Source of the DNA: Stictocephala bisonia
Taxonomy: Eukaryota > Arthropoda > Insecta > Hemiptera > Membracidae
Assembly (NCBI GenBank): GCA_035578905.1
Contig: JAQJVL010000001.1
Span: 3,092,001 to 3,156,000 of the forward strand
Length of the DNA stretch: 64,000 nt
Direction: 5' to 3'
Position 1 is the first letter of the stretch. Every line of letters begins with the position of its first letter. Below the pieces are notes generated by a model, which saw only the letters and a program-made list of their open reading frames with translations, did no database searches and was not told where the DNA came from. Below are positions 23,835-36,837 of the stretch, piece by piece. The translations under genes and the position numbers were made by a program.

Positions 23835-24709
23835 CAGGGTGTCCCGTAAGTAACCAGCCAAACTTCTGGAGGTCATTCCTTGGGTTAAAACAAACAAAAA
23901 ATTTTATGTGTACAAATCGTCTATCTCACTCCATTATCCGGCTATCTGTTTGTATGTGTTTTTTACTAAAAACTTAATATCTCAAAGGTTATTTAAGATA
24001 AAACCATGAAAATTGGTATGAATGTTGATCTTTACAGTATCCATGTACTATTTAAATTTCATTTTTTTACAAAAATCTTTTTCAAAATGGCGGCCATTTT
24101 AAATGTTTAAAGCCAAATATCTTAAAAACCTTAAATTTTACTAAAAACTTGTAAGTTACAAAAATGTTTAAGAATTTATTTCTATAAATAATTATATAAA
24201 AAGTTTTAAGATTGAACAACTAATAACTGAGAAATTACAATTTTTATCAAAATTGAAAACTAAAGTTTTCAATTTTATTAATATCAAGCATATTTTTATT
24301 TGATAAAAATTGTAATTTCTCAGTTAATAGTTGTTCAATCTTAAAACTTTTTATATAATTATTTATAGAAATAAATTCTTAAACTTTTTTGTAACTTACA
24401 AGTTTTTAGTAAAATTTAAGGTTATTAAGATATTTGGCTTTAAACATTTAAAATGGCCACCATTTTGAAAAAGATTTTTGTAAAAAAATGAAATTTAAAT
24501 AGTACATGGATACTGTAAAGATTCATACCAATTTTCATGATTTTATCTTAAATAACCTTTGAGATATTAAGTTTTTAGTAAAAAACACATACAGACAGAT
24601 AGCCGGATAATGGAGCGAGATAAACGATTTGTACACATGAAATTTTTTGTTTGTTTTAACCCAAGGAATGACCTCCAGAAGTTTGGCTGGTTACTTACGG
24701 GACACCCTG
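23835..24709. mobile_element. 875-bp foldback transposon with TA target duplication
   Basis: The left end CAGGGTGTCCCGTAAGT (after TA 23833-23834) is the exact reverse complement of the right end ACTTACGGGACACCCTG (before TA 24710-24711). Nearly the whole element is two long arms that fold on each other around about 24250-24290, with only scattered mismatches. There is no transposase. TA duplication and a CAGGGTG tip suit a Tc1/mariner-type foldback MITE. Confidence 0.85.
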
Positions 24710-24711
24710 TA

Positions 24712-25617
24712 TAGAGAAAATTCACCTACAAGGGTTAATCGATTTTGTTGGATTCGTCCATTAGATCACCCTTATTGATAATCAACATCGCATGTCGGTT
24801 AACTTTTTTGAATAAATGTAAACCTTAGTGTTTGATAATTATTTGGTGCTCAGAAGGAGTCAAATAAGTTGACGAGTGGACGTTTTATTTAAAAACAAAG
24901 TAAATTTACAGACTACTAATATTTAATGAACTTTGACATAGAGCATACGAAACGTATCATTCATATGAAAGCAGACAGAAAAGTATTTCAGAGTTAACTT
25001 AAATCTAGAATGAGGCTGTATCCAGTATCTTGGAGATACTATCCTCAGAGAAAAGAAACAGAGGTCACCTGTTTAACATATTTAAACATTTTACAACTAA
25101 TGTACTTCAGTTATAAATCTGAAGTAATAATTACTATATTTATCCTTGAGCATTTGGGGTAATAAAGGGTGGGCCTGAAAAGGCGCTTCCCTGTTATCAC
25201 ATGGCATATATATCTACTCGACACACTAATTTGACACACACTTCGCGCACTATTGGATGCGACCTCAGTTTATTTCTTCTCCGTGTGCTATCAGAAACCA
25301 ATAAATTACTGTTACCCTTAGTGGACCTCATTTTAACTGACCTTGAACCAGTGTGCCAAAATACCGGGAAGTCCCCATGCATCCCGTGGCTCACTCCGGC
25401 TGGGCCTTCGGGAAAACTCGAAAACTCAGCGGGGAGGGGGATATTTAATGTTTCTTACAACTTAGCACGTAAAATGACGACATTGTAGCCTGTTTATAAG
25501 TGATTTAGTATTAGGGTGAGTGGTATGGATGGTGGGGTGGACACTTTTGCCACAGTGGCAGCGGGAGTGAAACCTATACCATTCTAACAGCGATCAGCTT
25601 AGTTTATCGCTTAATAC
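24712..25617. other. no gene; GC-balanced patch of unknown origin
   Basis: At 25180-25570 composition is more balanced, with open frames on both strands (95 codons plus, 65 codons minus) that I cannot assign. The rest is AT-rich. Confidence 0.3.
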
Positions 25618-26152
25618 TTAAGATTAAGTGTTATTACAATTCATGTATATCACATAATATCAACGTTGAAATGTGGTACAACACTGTGGCTTAACGAATT
25701 GTCGGAAATCTATATCATTTGATAGATCGTAAAAGTTACGTGGTTCGGATTCCACGTAAGCTGCAGGTCCCTTAATTGTCCTAGCTATTGGGCTACTATT
25801 AAATAGCTCTTTCTGAGGAACAGTCGACCTTAATTAGTAACAATGACCACACTCGTTCAACTACACTTATTCGCCCCTCACATTCGCCCATATCTTAACG
25901 ATCGGGTATCCTCTTTTTAAAATGTCAATTGTTAATAATTTTCCTAACAATAATAAAGAAATAAACTAAAATTCACAATTTTTTTTACTTCACCACAAAT
26001 CAATATTTTTTCAACTTTATAAAATAGTAAATTTTACATTCTTTCAAACGATTAAAAATCGTAGTTTTCCGACAGACCGTTTAAGTCAAAGTGGTATGCC
26101 GCATTTATATGTGGGATATAGATCCTATGACAACTACTTCTGCAGACTCTTA
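25618..26152. mobile_element. decayed copy of the 'GTCTGCAG' MITE
   Basis: The right end, read on the minus strand, begins TAAGAGTCTGCAGAAGTAGT, and both arms contain the family word (CTGTGGCTTAACGAATTGTC on the left, TTTGACTTAAACGG on the right). The left tip is eroded, so its boundary is approximate. Same family as 6812-7227. Confidence 0.5.
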
Positions 26153-26526
26153 GCCATCATTTGTTCAGATAAATTAATATATATTTATACAGTTAATTTT
26201 GTGAATAAGATTAATAATTCTTATAGTATTAACATTCAAACTATTTCTAAATTAATAATTGGAAACCTGTACAAAACTCAAACAATTGCAGTTTGAAGAA
26301 AGTGATTCATAAAAGGGTCATAATTCGCAGACTCTTCATCTCTTAGACGTTGTTCGTAAACTCACACAAGTAAAATTAGTAGGATAATGACGGCGCGGCA
26401 GATCAAAGGACACTAAAGCCTAGTCGACTTTCCGTAAATGCTGAGGAATTTCACCGCCGATCATTGGCCGAGCGAATTCTCATGTAGCCGACGACAAGCG
26501 CCCCTCAATACTAAAGCAGTAAAGAA

Positions 26527-29500
26527 CTGACTATACCATGACATAATTGCTTAGCCTCTGACTACTAGGACCTTACGAGATAAACATTTCCACATTACGA
26601 GTATGGATGGGTGTGGGAGTCCAGCTAACAATACCAACAATGTAGAATGATACATAAAAGAAGCAGCATGACATAATTGTTTAGCCTCTGACTACTAGGA
26701 CCTTACGAGATAAACATTTCCACTTTACGAGTATGGATGGGTGTGGGAGTCCAGCTAACAATACCAACGATGTAGAATGATAAATAAAAGAAGCACCATG
26801 ACATAATTGTTTAGCCTCTGACTACTAGGACCTTACGAGATAAACATTTCCACTTAACGTGTATGGATGGGTGCGGGAGTCCAGCTAACAATACCAACGA
26901 TGTAGAATGATACATAAAAGAAGCACAATGACATAATTGTTTAGCCTCTGACTACTAGGACCTTACGAGATAAACATTTCCACATTACGAGTATGGATGG
27001 GTGCGGGAGTCCAGCTAACAATACCAACAATGTAGAATGATAAATAAAAGAAGCACAATGACATAATTGCTTAGCCTCTGACTACTAGGACCTTACGAGA
27101 TAAACATTTCCACTTTACGAGTATGGATGGGTGCGGGGGTCCAGCTAACAATACCAACGATGTAGAATGATAAATAAAAGAAGCACAATGACATAATTGT
27201 TTAGCCTCTGACTACTAGGACCTTACGAGATAAACATTTCCACTTAACGTGTATGGATGGGTGCGGGAGTCCAGCTAACAATACCAACGATGTAGAATGA
27301 TACATAAAAGAAGCACAATGACATAATTGTTTAGCCTCTGACTACTAGGACCTTACGAGATAAACATTTCCACTTTACGAGTATGGATGGGTGTGGGAGT
27401 CCAGCTAACATTACCAACGATGTAGAATGATACATAAAAGAAGCACCATGACATAATTGATTAGCCTCTGACTACTAGGACCTTACGAGATAAACATTTC
27501 CACTTTACGAGTATGGATGGGTGTGGGAGTCCAGCTAACAATACCAACGATGTAGAATGATACATAAAAGAAGCACGATGACATAATTGCTTAGCCTCTG
27601 ACTACTAGGACCTTACGAGATAAACATTTCCACTTTACGAGTATGGATGGGTGTGCGAGTCCAGCTAACAATACCAACGATGTAGAATGATACATAAAAG
27701 AAGCACCATGACATAATTGCTTAGCCTCTGACTACTAGGACCTTACGAGATAAACATTTCCACTTTACGAGTATGGATGGGTGTGGAGTCCAGCTAACAT
27801 TACCAACGATGTAGAATGATACATAAAAGAAGCACCATGACATAATTGCTTAGCCTCTGACTACTAGGACTTTACGAGACAAACTGGGTGTGGGAGTCCA
27901 GCTAACAATACCAACAATGTAGAATGATACATAAAAGAAGCACCATGACATAATTGATTAGCCTCTTGACTACTAGGACATTACGAGATAAACATTTCCA
28001 CTTTTCGAGTATGGATGGGTGCGGGGGTCCAGCTAACAATACCAACGATGTAGAATGATACATAAAAGAAGCACCATGACATAATTGCTTAGCCTCTGAC
28101 TACTAGGACCTTACGAGATAAACATTTCCACTTTACGAGTATGGATGGGTGTGGAGTCCAGCTAACATTACCAACGATGTAGAATGATACATAAAGGAAG
28201 CACCATGACATAATTGATTAGCCTCTGACTACTAGGACCTTACGAGATAAACATTTCCACTTTACGAGTATGGATGGGTGTGGAGTCCAGCTAACATTAC
28301 CAACGATGTAGAATGATACATAAAAGAAGCACCATGACATAATTGTTTAGCCTCTGACTACTAGGACCTTACGAAATAAACATTTCCACTTAACGTGTAT
28401 GGATGGGTGCGGGAGTCCAGCTAACAATACCAACGATGTAGAATGATAAATAAAAGAAGCACAATGACATAATTGTTTAGCCTCTGACTACTAGGACCTT
28501 ACGAGATAAACATTTCCACTTTACGAGTATGGATGGTTGTGGGAGTCCAGCTAACAATACAACGATGTAGAATGATAAATAAAAGAAGCACCATGACATA
28601 ATTGTTTAGCCTCTGACTACTAGGACCTTACGAGATAAACATTTCCACTTTACGAGTATGGATGGGTGCGGGGGTCCAGCTAACAATACCAACGATGTAG
28701 AATGATACATAAAAGAAGCACCATGACATAATTGTTTAGCCTCTGACTACTAGGACCTTACGAGATAAACATTTCCACTTTACGAGTATGGATGGGTGCG
28801 GGGGTCCAGCTAACAATACCAACGATGTAGAATGATACATAAAAGAAGCACCATGACATAATTGCTTAGCCTCTGACTACTAGGACCTTACGAGATAAAC
28901 ATTTCCACTTTACGAGTATGGATGGGTGTGGAGTCCAGCTAACATTACCAACGATGTAGAATGATACATAAAAGAAGCACCATGACATAATTGATTAGCC
29001 TCTGACTACTAGGAACTTACGAGATAAACATTTCCACTTAACGTGTATGGATGGGTGCGGGAGTCCAGCTAACAATACCAACGATGTAGAATGATACATA
29101 AAAGAAGCACAATGACATAATTGTTTTGCCTCTGACTACTAGGACCTTACGAGATAAACATTTCCACTTTACGAGTATGGATGGGTGTGGAGTCCAGCTA
29201 ACATTACCAACGATGTAGAATGATACATAAAAGAAGCACCATGACATAATTGATTAGCCTCTGACTACTAGGACCTTACGAGATAAACATTTCCACTTTA
29301 CGAGTATGGATGGGTGTGGGAGTCCAGCTAACAATACAACGATGTAGAATGATAAATAAAAGAAGCACCATGACATAATTGTTTAGCCTCTGACTACTAG
29401 GACCTTACGAGATAAACATTTCCACTTTACGAGTATGGATGGGTGTGGGAGTCCAGCTAATAATACCAACGATGTAGAATGATACATAAAAGAAGCACCA

Positions 29501-29626
29501 TGACATAATTGCTTAGCCTCTGACTACTAGGACCTTACGAGATAAACATTTCCACTTTACGTGTATGGATGGGTGCGGGGGTCCAGCTAACAATACCAAC
29601 GATGTAGAATGATACATAAAAGAAGC
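26527..29626. repeat. 130-bp satellite array
   Basis: About 24 head-to-tail units of 130 bp, each with TTTAGCCTCTGACTACTAGG, ACGAGATAAACATTTCCACTT and TACCAACGATGTAGAATGAT. Units are very similar. One unit near 27870 has a deletion of about 28 bp, and single-base length variants occur at GTGTGGAGTCC. Each unit contains the word ACGTGTATGGATGGGTG, close to the dispersed minisatellite. Minus-strand frames here are read-through. Confidence 0.97.
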
Positions 29627-29647
29627 TGAACAAAAATGAATTAGGCT

Positions 29648-30250
29648 TACGCAACCTAATATTTGCCATTTCGTATACGATAAGACTGCTAATATTGCCA
29701 CTTCGTATACGATAAGACTGCTAATATTTCCACTTCGTATACGATAAGACTGCTAATATTGCCACTTCGTATACGATAAGACTGCTAATATTTCCACTTT
29801 GTATACGATAAGACTGCTAATATTTCCACTTCGTATACGATAAGACTGCTAATATTGCCACTTCGTATACGATAAGACTGCTAATATTTCCACTTCGTAT
29901 ACGATAAGACTGCTAATATTGCCACTTCGTATACGATAAGACTGCTAATATTGCCACTTCGTATACGATAAGACTGCTAATATTGCCACTTCGTATACGA
30001 TAAGACTGCTAATATTTCCACTTCGTATACGATAAGACTGCTAATATTGCCACTTCGTATAAGATAAGACTGCTAATATTGCCACTTCGTATACGATAAG
30101 ACTGCTAATATTGCCACTTCGTATACGATAAGACTGCTAATATTTCCACTTCGTATACGATAATACTGCTAATATTGCCACTTCGTATACGATAAGACTG
30201 GTAATATTTCCACTTCGTATACGATAAGACTGCTAATATTGCCACTTCCC
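29648..30250. repeat. 32-bp satellite array
   Basis: About 18 units of 32 bp with CCACTTCGTATACGATAAG and GACTGCTAATATT. A single position alternates between TTGCC and TTTCC. Each unit contains the palindrome CGTATACG. It follows the 130-bp array after about 20 bp and shares ATTTCCACTT with it. Confidence 0.95.
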
Positions 30251-31454
30251 ACACCAACAAGTGAACAAGGTAACCAGTACGATATGTAGGAAGGGGCTGT
30301 TAGTTTTCCTCCTCGGAGGAAAACGTCCATGTCTGGAGTTCCGCAGTTCTACGTTGGAGAGTGGGTGGTTTTAGTGGGTAAAAAATACAATACACCAAAA
30401 GCACAAAGAAAATAAAATGAAGAAACTACCATTACAAGACAATAATTAAGTCTTTGGAATTGCAAAGGATCCTAGTTCTTCTATAGCCACATATATATCT
30501 GTAGACATATAAATGAAGGTTCAAACCCCAAGTGGTTTGTGTTTGGAGTGTCAGAGTTGTATGAACAGTCAAAACATCATATTTTATTTGACTGCTTTGC
30601 TGTTTGTGGAAGAAGGCCAAGCAATGTTCATTTTATTTTTATTTCTTATTAGTTTATGCAAAATGTTATTTGTAGAAATTCAGAGCAAAATATGACATAT
30701 GCATACAACGTATTACTCTCATACGTATGTAGAGGGTGGGTGGGTCTCTACCATTAATGTGTGTGGTGATGGGTAATCTAGTTCCATATTAGAAATTCTA
30801 TTGAATTTATGGAAGAAAGAAACTCGTTTTATTATTTACAACATACGAGTATTATGCCAAATAAAACTGTAACAATACAATTAAATTTGATACCATGCGT
30901 TGTAATTTCTATTTCGGCTCAAAATATACAAGTTGGGGAAGTAACCATGACGAAAAACAGATATTTCGATTTCTGTAAAAGCAGGTGTGCGTTGGTAGAT
31001 TTTTAACCATCCTGAAGTGTATGTTAAAAAAGAAATAACTTTAGGTAAATGAGTAGTAGACTCTAATTAAGAAATGGATTTTGTCTATTCAAATAAACCA
31101 TATGATCTAATATTTTATATATTTAATTTGTACTTTAAAAGTCCAATAAGAGTAATAATTAAGCTACACTGATTGTTGTAAGTATATTTTTATGTGCCTC
31201 TAATGCTAGAAGTTATGATGAGAACTCAAGGACTGCTCTCAACCCACGCAACACCATATATTTCAGAGACGTCACTTTCGACCTTAAGTGATACGATATC
31301 CCAAAAGTTCATTTTGGGTTGAGGAGAAAACAGTATGTTACGTAACGATAATTGGCCCTCAATTAACGTTAGCGCACGATCTAAGTGTCTGATCACTTTC
31401 TTCATGTCGACGTCTGTACCGTACATCGTTTTACATTAAAACATGCTGCACTGC
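30251..31454. other. no recognised gene; hairpin and minisatellite scrap
   Basis: A perfect hairpin lies at 30303-30324 (GTTTTCCTCC/GGAGGAAAAC, 2-nt loop). A single minisatellite unit lies at 30718-30775. A minus-strand frame of 66 codons (31226-31426) has ordinary amino-acid composition but no family signature; it could be a stray exon. Confidence 0.35.
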
Positions 31455-32335
31455 AGTATGCGTCTTGTCATTAGTAGTACTGCACGTGTGTTAGCGGTAG
31501 GGAGGGTTCGTAGCACTGCAAGTGTGTGTGGTAGGAAGACCAGTAGTACTGTACGTGTGTTAGTGGTAGGAAGGGCCAGAAATATTGCACGTGTGTTAGT
31601 GGTAAGAAGGGTCTGTAGCACTCCACGTGTGTGTGTGTGTGGTAGGGAGGGTCTGTAGCACTGCACTTGAGTGGGTGGGCCAGTAGCACCGTACGTGTGT
31701 GAGTGGTAGTTGGGTCTGTAGCACTGTACTTGTGTGAGTGGTAGGGAGGGTCTGTAGCACTGCACGTGTGTGAGTGGTAGGGAGAGTCTGTAGCACTGTA
31801 AGTGTGAGAGTAGTAGGAAGGGCTAGGAGTCCTGTACGTATGTGCGTGTTAGGGTGGGTCTGTAGCACTGCACGTGAGTGGGAGGGCCAGTAGCACTGCA
31901 CGTGAGTGGGTGGGCCAATAGCACTGTACGTGTGTGAGTGATAGGTGGGTCTGTAGCATTGTATGTGTGTGAGTGGTAGGAAGGGTATATAGCACTGTAC
32001 ATGTGTTAGTGGTAGGGAGGGTTTGTAGCACTGCACGTGAGTGGGTGGGCCAGTAGCACTGCACGTGAGTGGGTGGGCCAATAGCACTGTACGTGTGTGA
32101 GTGGTAGGTAGGTCTGTAGCACTGTATGTGTGTGAGTGGTAGGGAGGGTTTATAGCACTGCACGTGAGTGGGTGGGCCAGTAGCACTGTACATGTGTTAG
32201 TGGTAGGGAGGATCTGTAGCAATGCACGTGAGTGGGTGGGCCAGTAGTACTGCACGTGTGTGAGTGGTAGGGAGGGTCAGTTGCACTGTACGTGAGTGGG
32301 TGGGCCAGAAGCAATGCACATGTGCAGTCACATCT
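31455..32335 (-). repeat. 28/36-bp minisatellite array, diverged relative of the dispersed family
   Basis: About 27 units in two length classes: 36 bp (GGTCTGTAGCACTGCACGTG then TGTGAGTGGTAGGGAG) and 28 bp (GGCCAGTAGCACTGCACGTG then AGTGGGTG). Reverse-complemented, the core CACACGTACAGTGCTACAG lines up with CATACACGTACAGTAGTG of the minisatellite at 5.4 and 7.5 kb. The 219-codon minus frame is read-through. Confidence 0.9.
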
Positions 32336-33449
32336 CGTAGTGGCCCACCAAACCAGCCTACGTTATGACGTGTGAAACGAACGTACCTCATTGATCCCAC
32401 CAATGAGATGGTTGAGAGGGTTAGCGTCCCTGAGTTGAACATGATATTAACTCAGTTATTAAAAGCTGAAAACCCCCCTTCATATTTAATTTTATTGTCT
32501 GATTTATAAAATCAGAAATTATAAGAAAATAATGTTAATAAGAAGCCTATGTAACTTGTGTATCGAACTAAAATTAAATATCTTATTTCTTTCATATTGT
32601 GAGCATTTAAAATATAATCCTGTTCTATTACTGATTTAGCTTACTAATTAAAAGGTAATATTGGTTTAAAAAATGCCTACCTATTTGTTTCTTTCGTTTG
32701 TAATAAAATATTCTCAAGATTACAAAGAAAGGTTAAGATTAGTAAAAAAATATCTACATAAACTCACAATATAAGAAATGGAGAGGTGCTAAATTAAACA
32801 TCAAAACGTTTTGTTTGTGAGAGTAATTTGCGGTCTGTTAGTTTTGATAAGGGCGAGATTGTTGAGTTTGTCAGTATTTGTTAGTTTTGTTGGTTTGTTT
32901 AGGTTCTAAACACGAGTGTTCACACAAACTAGGAAAGGTGTCATAACATTTCAAACATAGTAAAGTAAGAGAAAATGTTGAACATTTTTGTCTTAAATAG
33001 TTTACAACTATCAATTGGAATTGTTCTGGGTCATGTGTGTTGGTTTCAATAATTTACATAGATTATCGATATTGATCCTGGCCAAATTATTAGTAATGCT
33101 CTAATTTTTTTATTTGGATCATAATCCTATATTAACGTTGGATAAATTATTTTTTTCTAAACATATTTGTTTCGGGTTCAAAGAAATAAAACATTTTATT
33201 CAAAAAATAACGTTTTACTTTGTAATAATGTTTATCAATCACTTAATCATGTTCTTTATTTAGTTTATAAATACATAAACTTGTATTCATAAGTTTTACT
33301 CAGTCAGTAAATATTACCACTTTAAGGGGATTTTCAGTCATGTCACGATTGTAATTTTCTCTTGTAGTGACCAATATACTTTTCAAAATTGGTATTTTAG
33401 TTTATATTACAACATGGTATCTTTACATAAATACGTAACTATGACGGAA
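32336..33449. other. AT-rich DNA, no gene seen
   Basis: No frames of note and no arrays. Confidence 0.45.
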
Positions 33450-34875
33450 TACGTATATAAGGGAAGGTACGAAAAGTAGGAGTACTTATTTAAGGGAGTT
33501 AAAGAACGGAATGAAAGAGTAGATATCTACATATGTAAGGGAGTTAAGGTACGTAAAGAAAGAGTAGATATGTAAGGGAGTTAATGTAAGTAATGAAAGA
33601 GTACGTATGAAAGGGAGTTAATGTACGTAATGAAAGAGTAGGCATGTCAGGGAGTTAATGTAAGTAATGAAAGAGTAGGCATGTCGGGGAGTTAATGTAA
33701 GTAATGAAAGAGTAGGCATGTCAGGGAGTTAATGTACGTAATGAAATAGTAGGCATGTCAGGGAGTTAATGTAAGTAATGAAAGAGTAGGCATGTCAGGG
33801 AGTTAAGGTACGTAAAGAAAGAGTAGATATGTAAGGGAGTTAATGTAAGTAATGAAAGAGTAGGCATGTCAGGGAGTTCATGTAAGTAATGAAAGAGTAG
33901 GCATGTAAGGGAGTTAATGTATGTAATGAAAGAGTGGGTATGTAAGGGATTTAATGTATGTAATGAAAGAGTAGATATGTAAGGGAGTTAATGTAAGTAA
34001 TGAAAGAGTAGGTATGTAAGGGAGTTAATGTAAGTAATGAAAGAGTAGGCATGTCAGGGAGTTAATGTAAGTAATGAAAGAGTAGGCATGTCAGGGAGTT
34101 AATGTAAGTAATGAAAGAGTAGGCATGTCAGGGAGTTAAGGTACGTAAAGAAAGAGTAGATATGTAAGGGAGTTAATGTAAGTAATGAAAGAGTAGGCAT
34201 GTCAGGGAGTTAATGTAAGTAATGAAAGAGTAGGCATGTCAGGGAGTTATGGTACGTAAAGAAAGAGTAGATATGTAAGGGAGCTAATGTAAGTAATGAA
34301 AGAGTAGGCATGTCAGGGAGTTAATGTACGTAATGAAAGAGTAGATATGTAAGGGAGTTAATGTAAGTAATGAAAGAGTAGGCATGTAAGGGAGTTAATG
34401 TATGTAATGAAAGAGTGGGTATGTAAGGGATTTAATGTATGTAATGAAAGAGTAGGTATTTAAGGGAGTTAATGTAAGTAATGAAAGAGTAGGCATGTCA
34501 AGGAGTTAATGTACGTAATTAAAGCGTAGGTATATAAGGGAGTTAATGTACGTAATGAAAGCGTAGGTATTTAAGGGAGTTAATGTAAGTAATGAAAGAG
34601 TAGGCATGTCAGGGAGTTAATGTACGTAGTGAAAGCGTAGGTATATAAGGGAGTTAATGTACGTAAAGAAAGAGTAGGTATGTAAGGGAGTTAATCTATG
34701 TAATGAAAGAGTGGGTATGTAAGGGATTTAATGTATGTAATGAAAGAGTAGGTATGAAAGGGAGTTAAGGTATGTCATGAAGGAGTGCGTATGTAAGGAA
34801 GTTAAGGTACGTAATGAAAGAGTAGGTATGTAAGGGAGTTAAGGTACGTAAAGAAGAAGGAGTACGAATTTTGTT
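33450..34875 (+). repeat. 37-bp satellite array
   Basis: About 38 units of 37 bp (GGGAGTTAATGTAAGTAATG then AAAGAGTAGGCATGTCA). Two main variants differ at GGCATGTCA versus GATATGTAA, and some longer blocks recur (a run near 33.9 kb and again near 34.4 kb), indicating segmental amplification. Edge units are more diverged. Confidence 0.95.
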
Positions 34876-35667
34876 TGAAAGTTATTTGTTAGCGTTGCAC
34901 TCCCTTAGTTGGGAAGACTGAAATAACTAATGTAAGTCGTAGTTTGAATCAAATAACACACAATTACTGTAGACATCAATTACATTTTTAAAATCCTCCT
35001 TACAATTACTACTCTTCACTGAGTTAAGAAAATGAAATATCAAAAGACATGAAATGTCAGCCGTGACCAATATGTAGATGGGCTTATAATTGTTACATTC
35101 AACAAAACTCAACGTAGCGTAGTAACCTTGACGACTGTGAGAAGACAGATATACACAATGCAGGTACGAAATTGTTCTTGTGACTTGTATCGCGCAACAA
35201 TACGTGATAGCTAGAATGACAAGTCATCAACTGAAAAAAGGGACACTTATAAATGTTGGATACTCTGTTCCTCTAAATGCCTATCAACTAAGAATACTAG
35301 TGATTATTAAATCGAACGTAAATAGGCCAATAATCCATTAACAGAACTTGGATACACAAAAATTTATGAGATATTTAAAAACAAATGATTCTAGCACCCA
35401 GCATGAACTAAATTTAAATGTAATTATTTTCATTGACTTATGCCACTGTGATCTGTGGAGTGACTTTTTTGCGTGCTATAGGATGCGAAATTAAACTTTT
35501 GTCACGACGCTCACCACACAACCTCGAGCAAGCCAAAAAACTTGGCTTCAGATATGGAATGATAAGGATTGGAAGGAGGTTTTAGTAATCAACATGAATA
35601 TAGGACACCGTTGATTCCGGAACATAAAGGGATTTACAGGGTTTTAGTTAATAACATTTATTGTATG
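34876..35667. other. no gene seen
   Basis: Unique AT-rich DNA with only short chance frames. Confidence 0.4.
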
Positions 35668-36825
35668 TTTCATGTCGAGTCCCTGTAGTCCTGTTTTATG
35701 AACGAGAAGGCCAAGATTAACGCAGAGCCCTCGTACCTTTTCACGTTGAATTTACGCTGTCCTGTTTTGTAACCGAGAAGACCAACGTTAACGTGTGGTT
35801 CCCCGTACCATTTCACGTTGAGTCCATGCTGTCCTGTTTTGTTACCGACAAAGCCTAGGTTAACGCGTGGGCCCTTGAACAGTTTCACGTTGAGGCCATG
35901 CTGTCCTGTTTTGTTACCGAGAAGGCCTAGGTTAACGCGTGGGCCCTTGAACAGTTTCACGTTGAGTCCATGCTGTCCTGTTTTGTCACTGAGAAGGCCT
36001 AGGCTAATGCGTGGGCCCTTGAGCAGTTTCACGTTGAGGCCATACTGTCATGTTTTGTTACCGAGAAGGCCTAGGTTAACGCGTGGGCCCTTGAACAGTT
36101 TCACGTTGAGTCCATGCTGTCCTGTTTTGTCACTGAGAAGGCCTAGGCTAATGCGTGGGCCCTTGAGCAGTTTCACGTTGAGGCCATACTGTCATGTTTT
36201 GTTACCGAGAAGGCCTAGGTTAACGCGTGGGCCCTTGAACAGTTTCACGTTGAGTCCATGCTGTCCTGTTTTGTCACTGAGAAGGCCTAGGCTAATGCGT
36301 GGGCCCTTGAGCAGTTTCACGTTGAGGCCATACTGTCATGTTTTGTTACCGAGAAGGCCTAGGTTAACGCGTGGGCCCTTGAACAGTTTCACGTTGAGTC
36401 CATGCTGTCCTGTTTTGTCACTGAGAAGGCCTAGGATAATGCGTGGGCCCTTGAACAGTTTCACGTTGAGGCCATGCTGTCCTGTTTTGTTACCGAGAAG
36501 GCCTAAGTTAACGCGTGGGCCCTTGAACAGTTTCACGTTGAGTCCATGCTGTCCTGTTTTGTCACTGAGAAGGCCTAGGCTAATGCGTGGGCCCTTGAAC
36601 AGTTTCACGTTGAGGCCATGCTGTCCTGTTTTGTTACCGAGAAGGCCTAAGTTAACGCGTGGGCCCTTGAACAGTTTCACGTTGAGTCCATGCTGTCCTG
36701 TTTTGTCACTGAGAAGGCCTAGGCTAATGCGTGGGCCCTTGAACAGTTTCACGTTGAGGCCATGCTGTCCTGTTTTGTCACCGAGAAGGCCTAGGTTAAC
36801 GCGTGGGCTTTCTTACCGTTTCACG
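35668..36825. repeat. 72-bp satellite array with 144-bp higher-order unit
   Basis: Sixteen units of 72 bp containing GCTGTCCTGTTTTGTTACCG, AGAAGGCCTAGGTTAACGCG and TGGGCCCTTGAACAGTTTCA. Two diverged unit types alternate over most of the array, giving a 144-bp period. Because 72 is a multiple of 3, frames stay open: 402 codons on the plus strand (35818-37026) and 120-138 codons on the minus strand, with a 24-residue peptide period. Four minus-frame units carry a TGA. I treat it as non-coding satellite, though the plus frame is unbroken. The left-edge units are the most diverged. Confidence 0.93.
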
Positions 36826-36837
36826 TCACGGCATTCT

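Noticed and set aside
29648..30250. loxP-like sites (ACTTCGTATA) in the 32-bp array
   Set aside because: Only ten bases match one loxP arm. There is no second arm with proper spacer, and the match lies in a native satellite.
26527..30250. CRISPR array
   Set aside because: Units are contiguous repeats without unique spacers, and the genomic context is insect with no cas genes.
31436..32442. 219-codon and other minus-strand ORFs
   Set aside because: They are translations of the 28/36-bp array.
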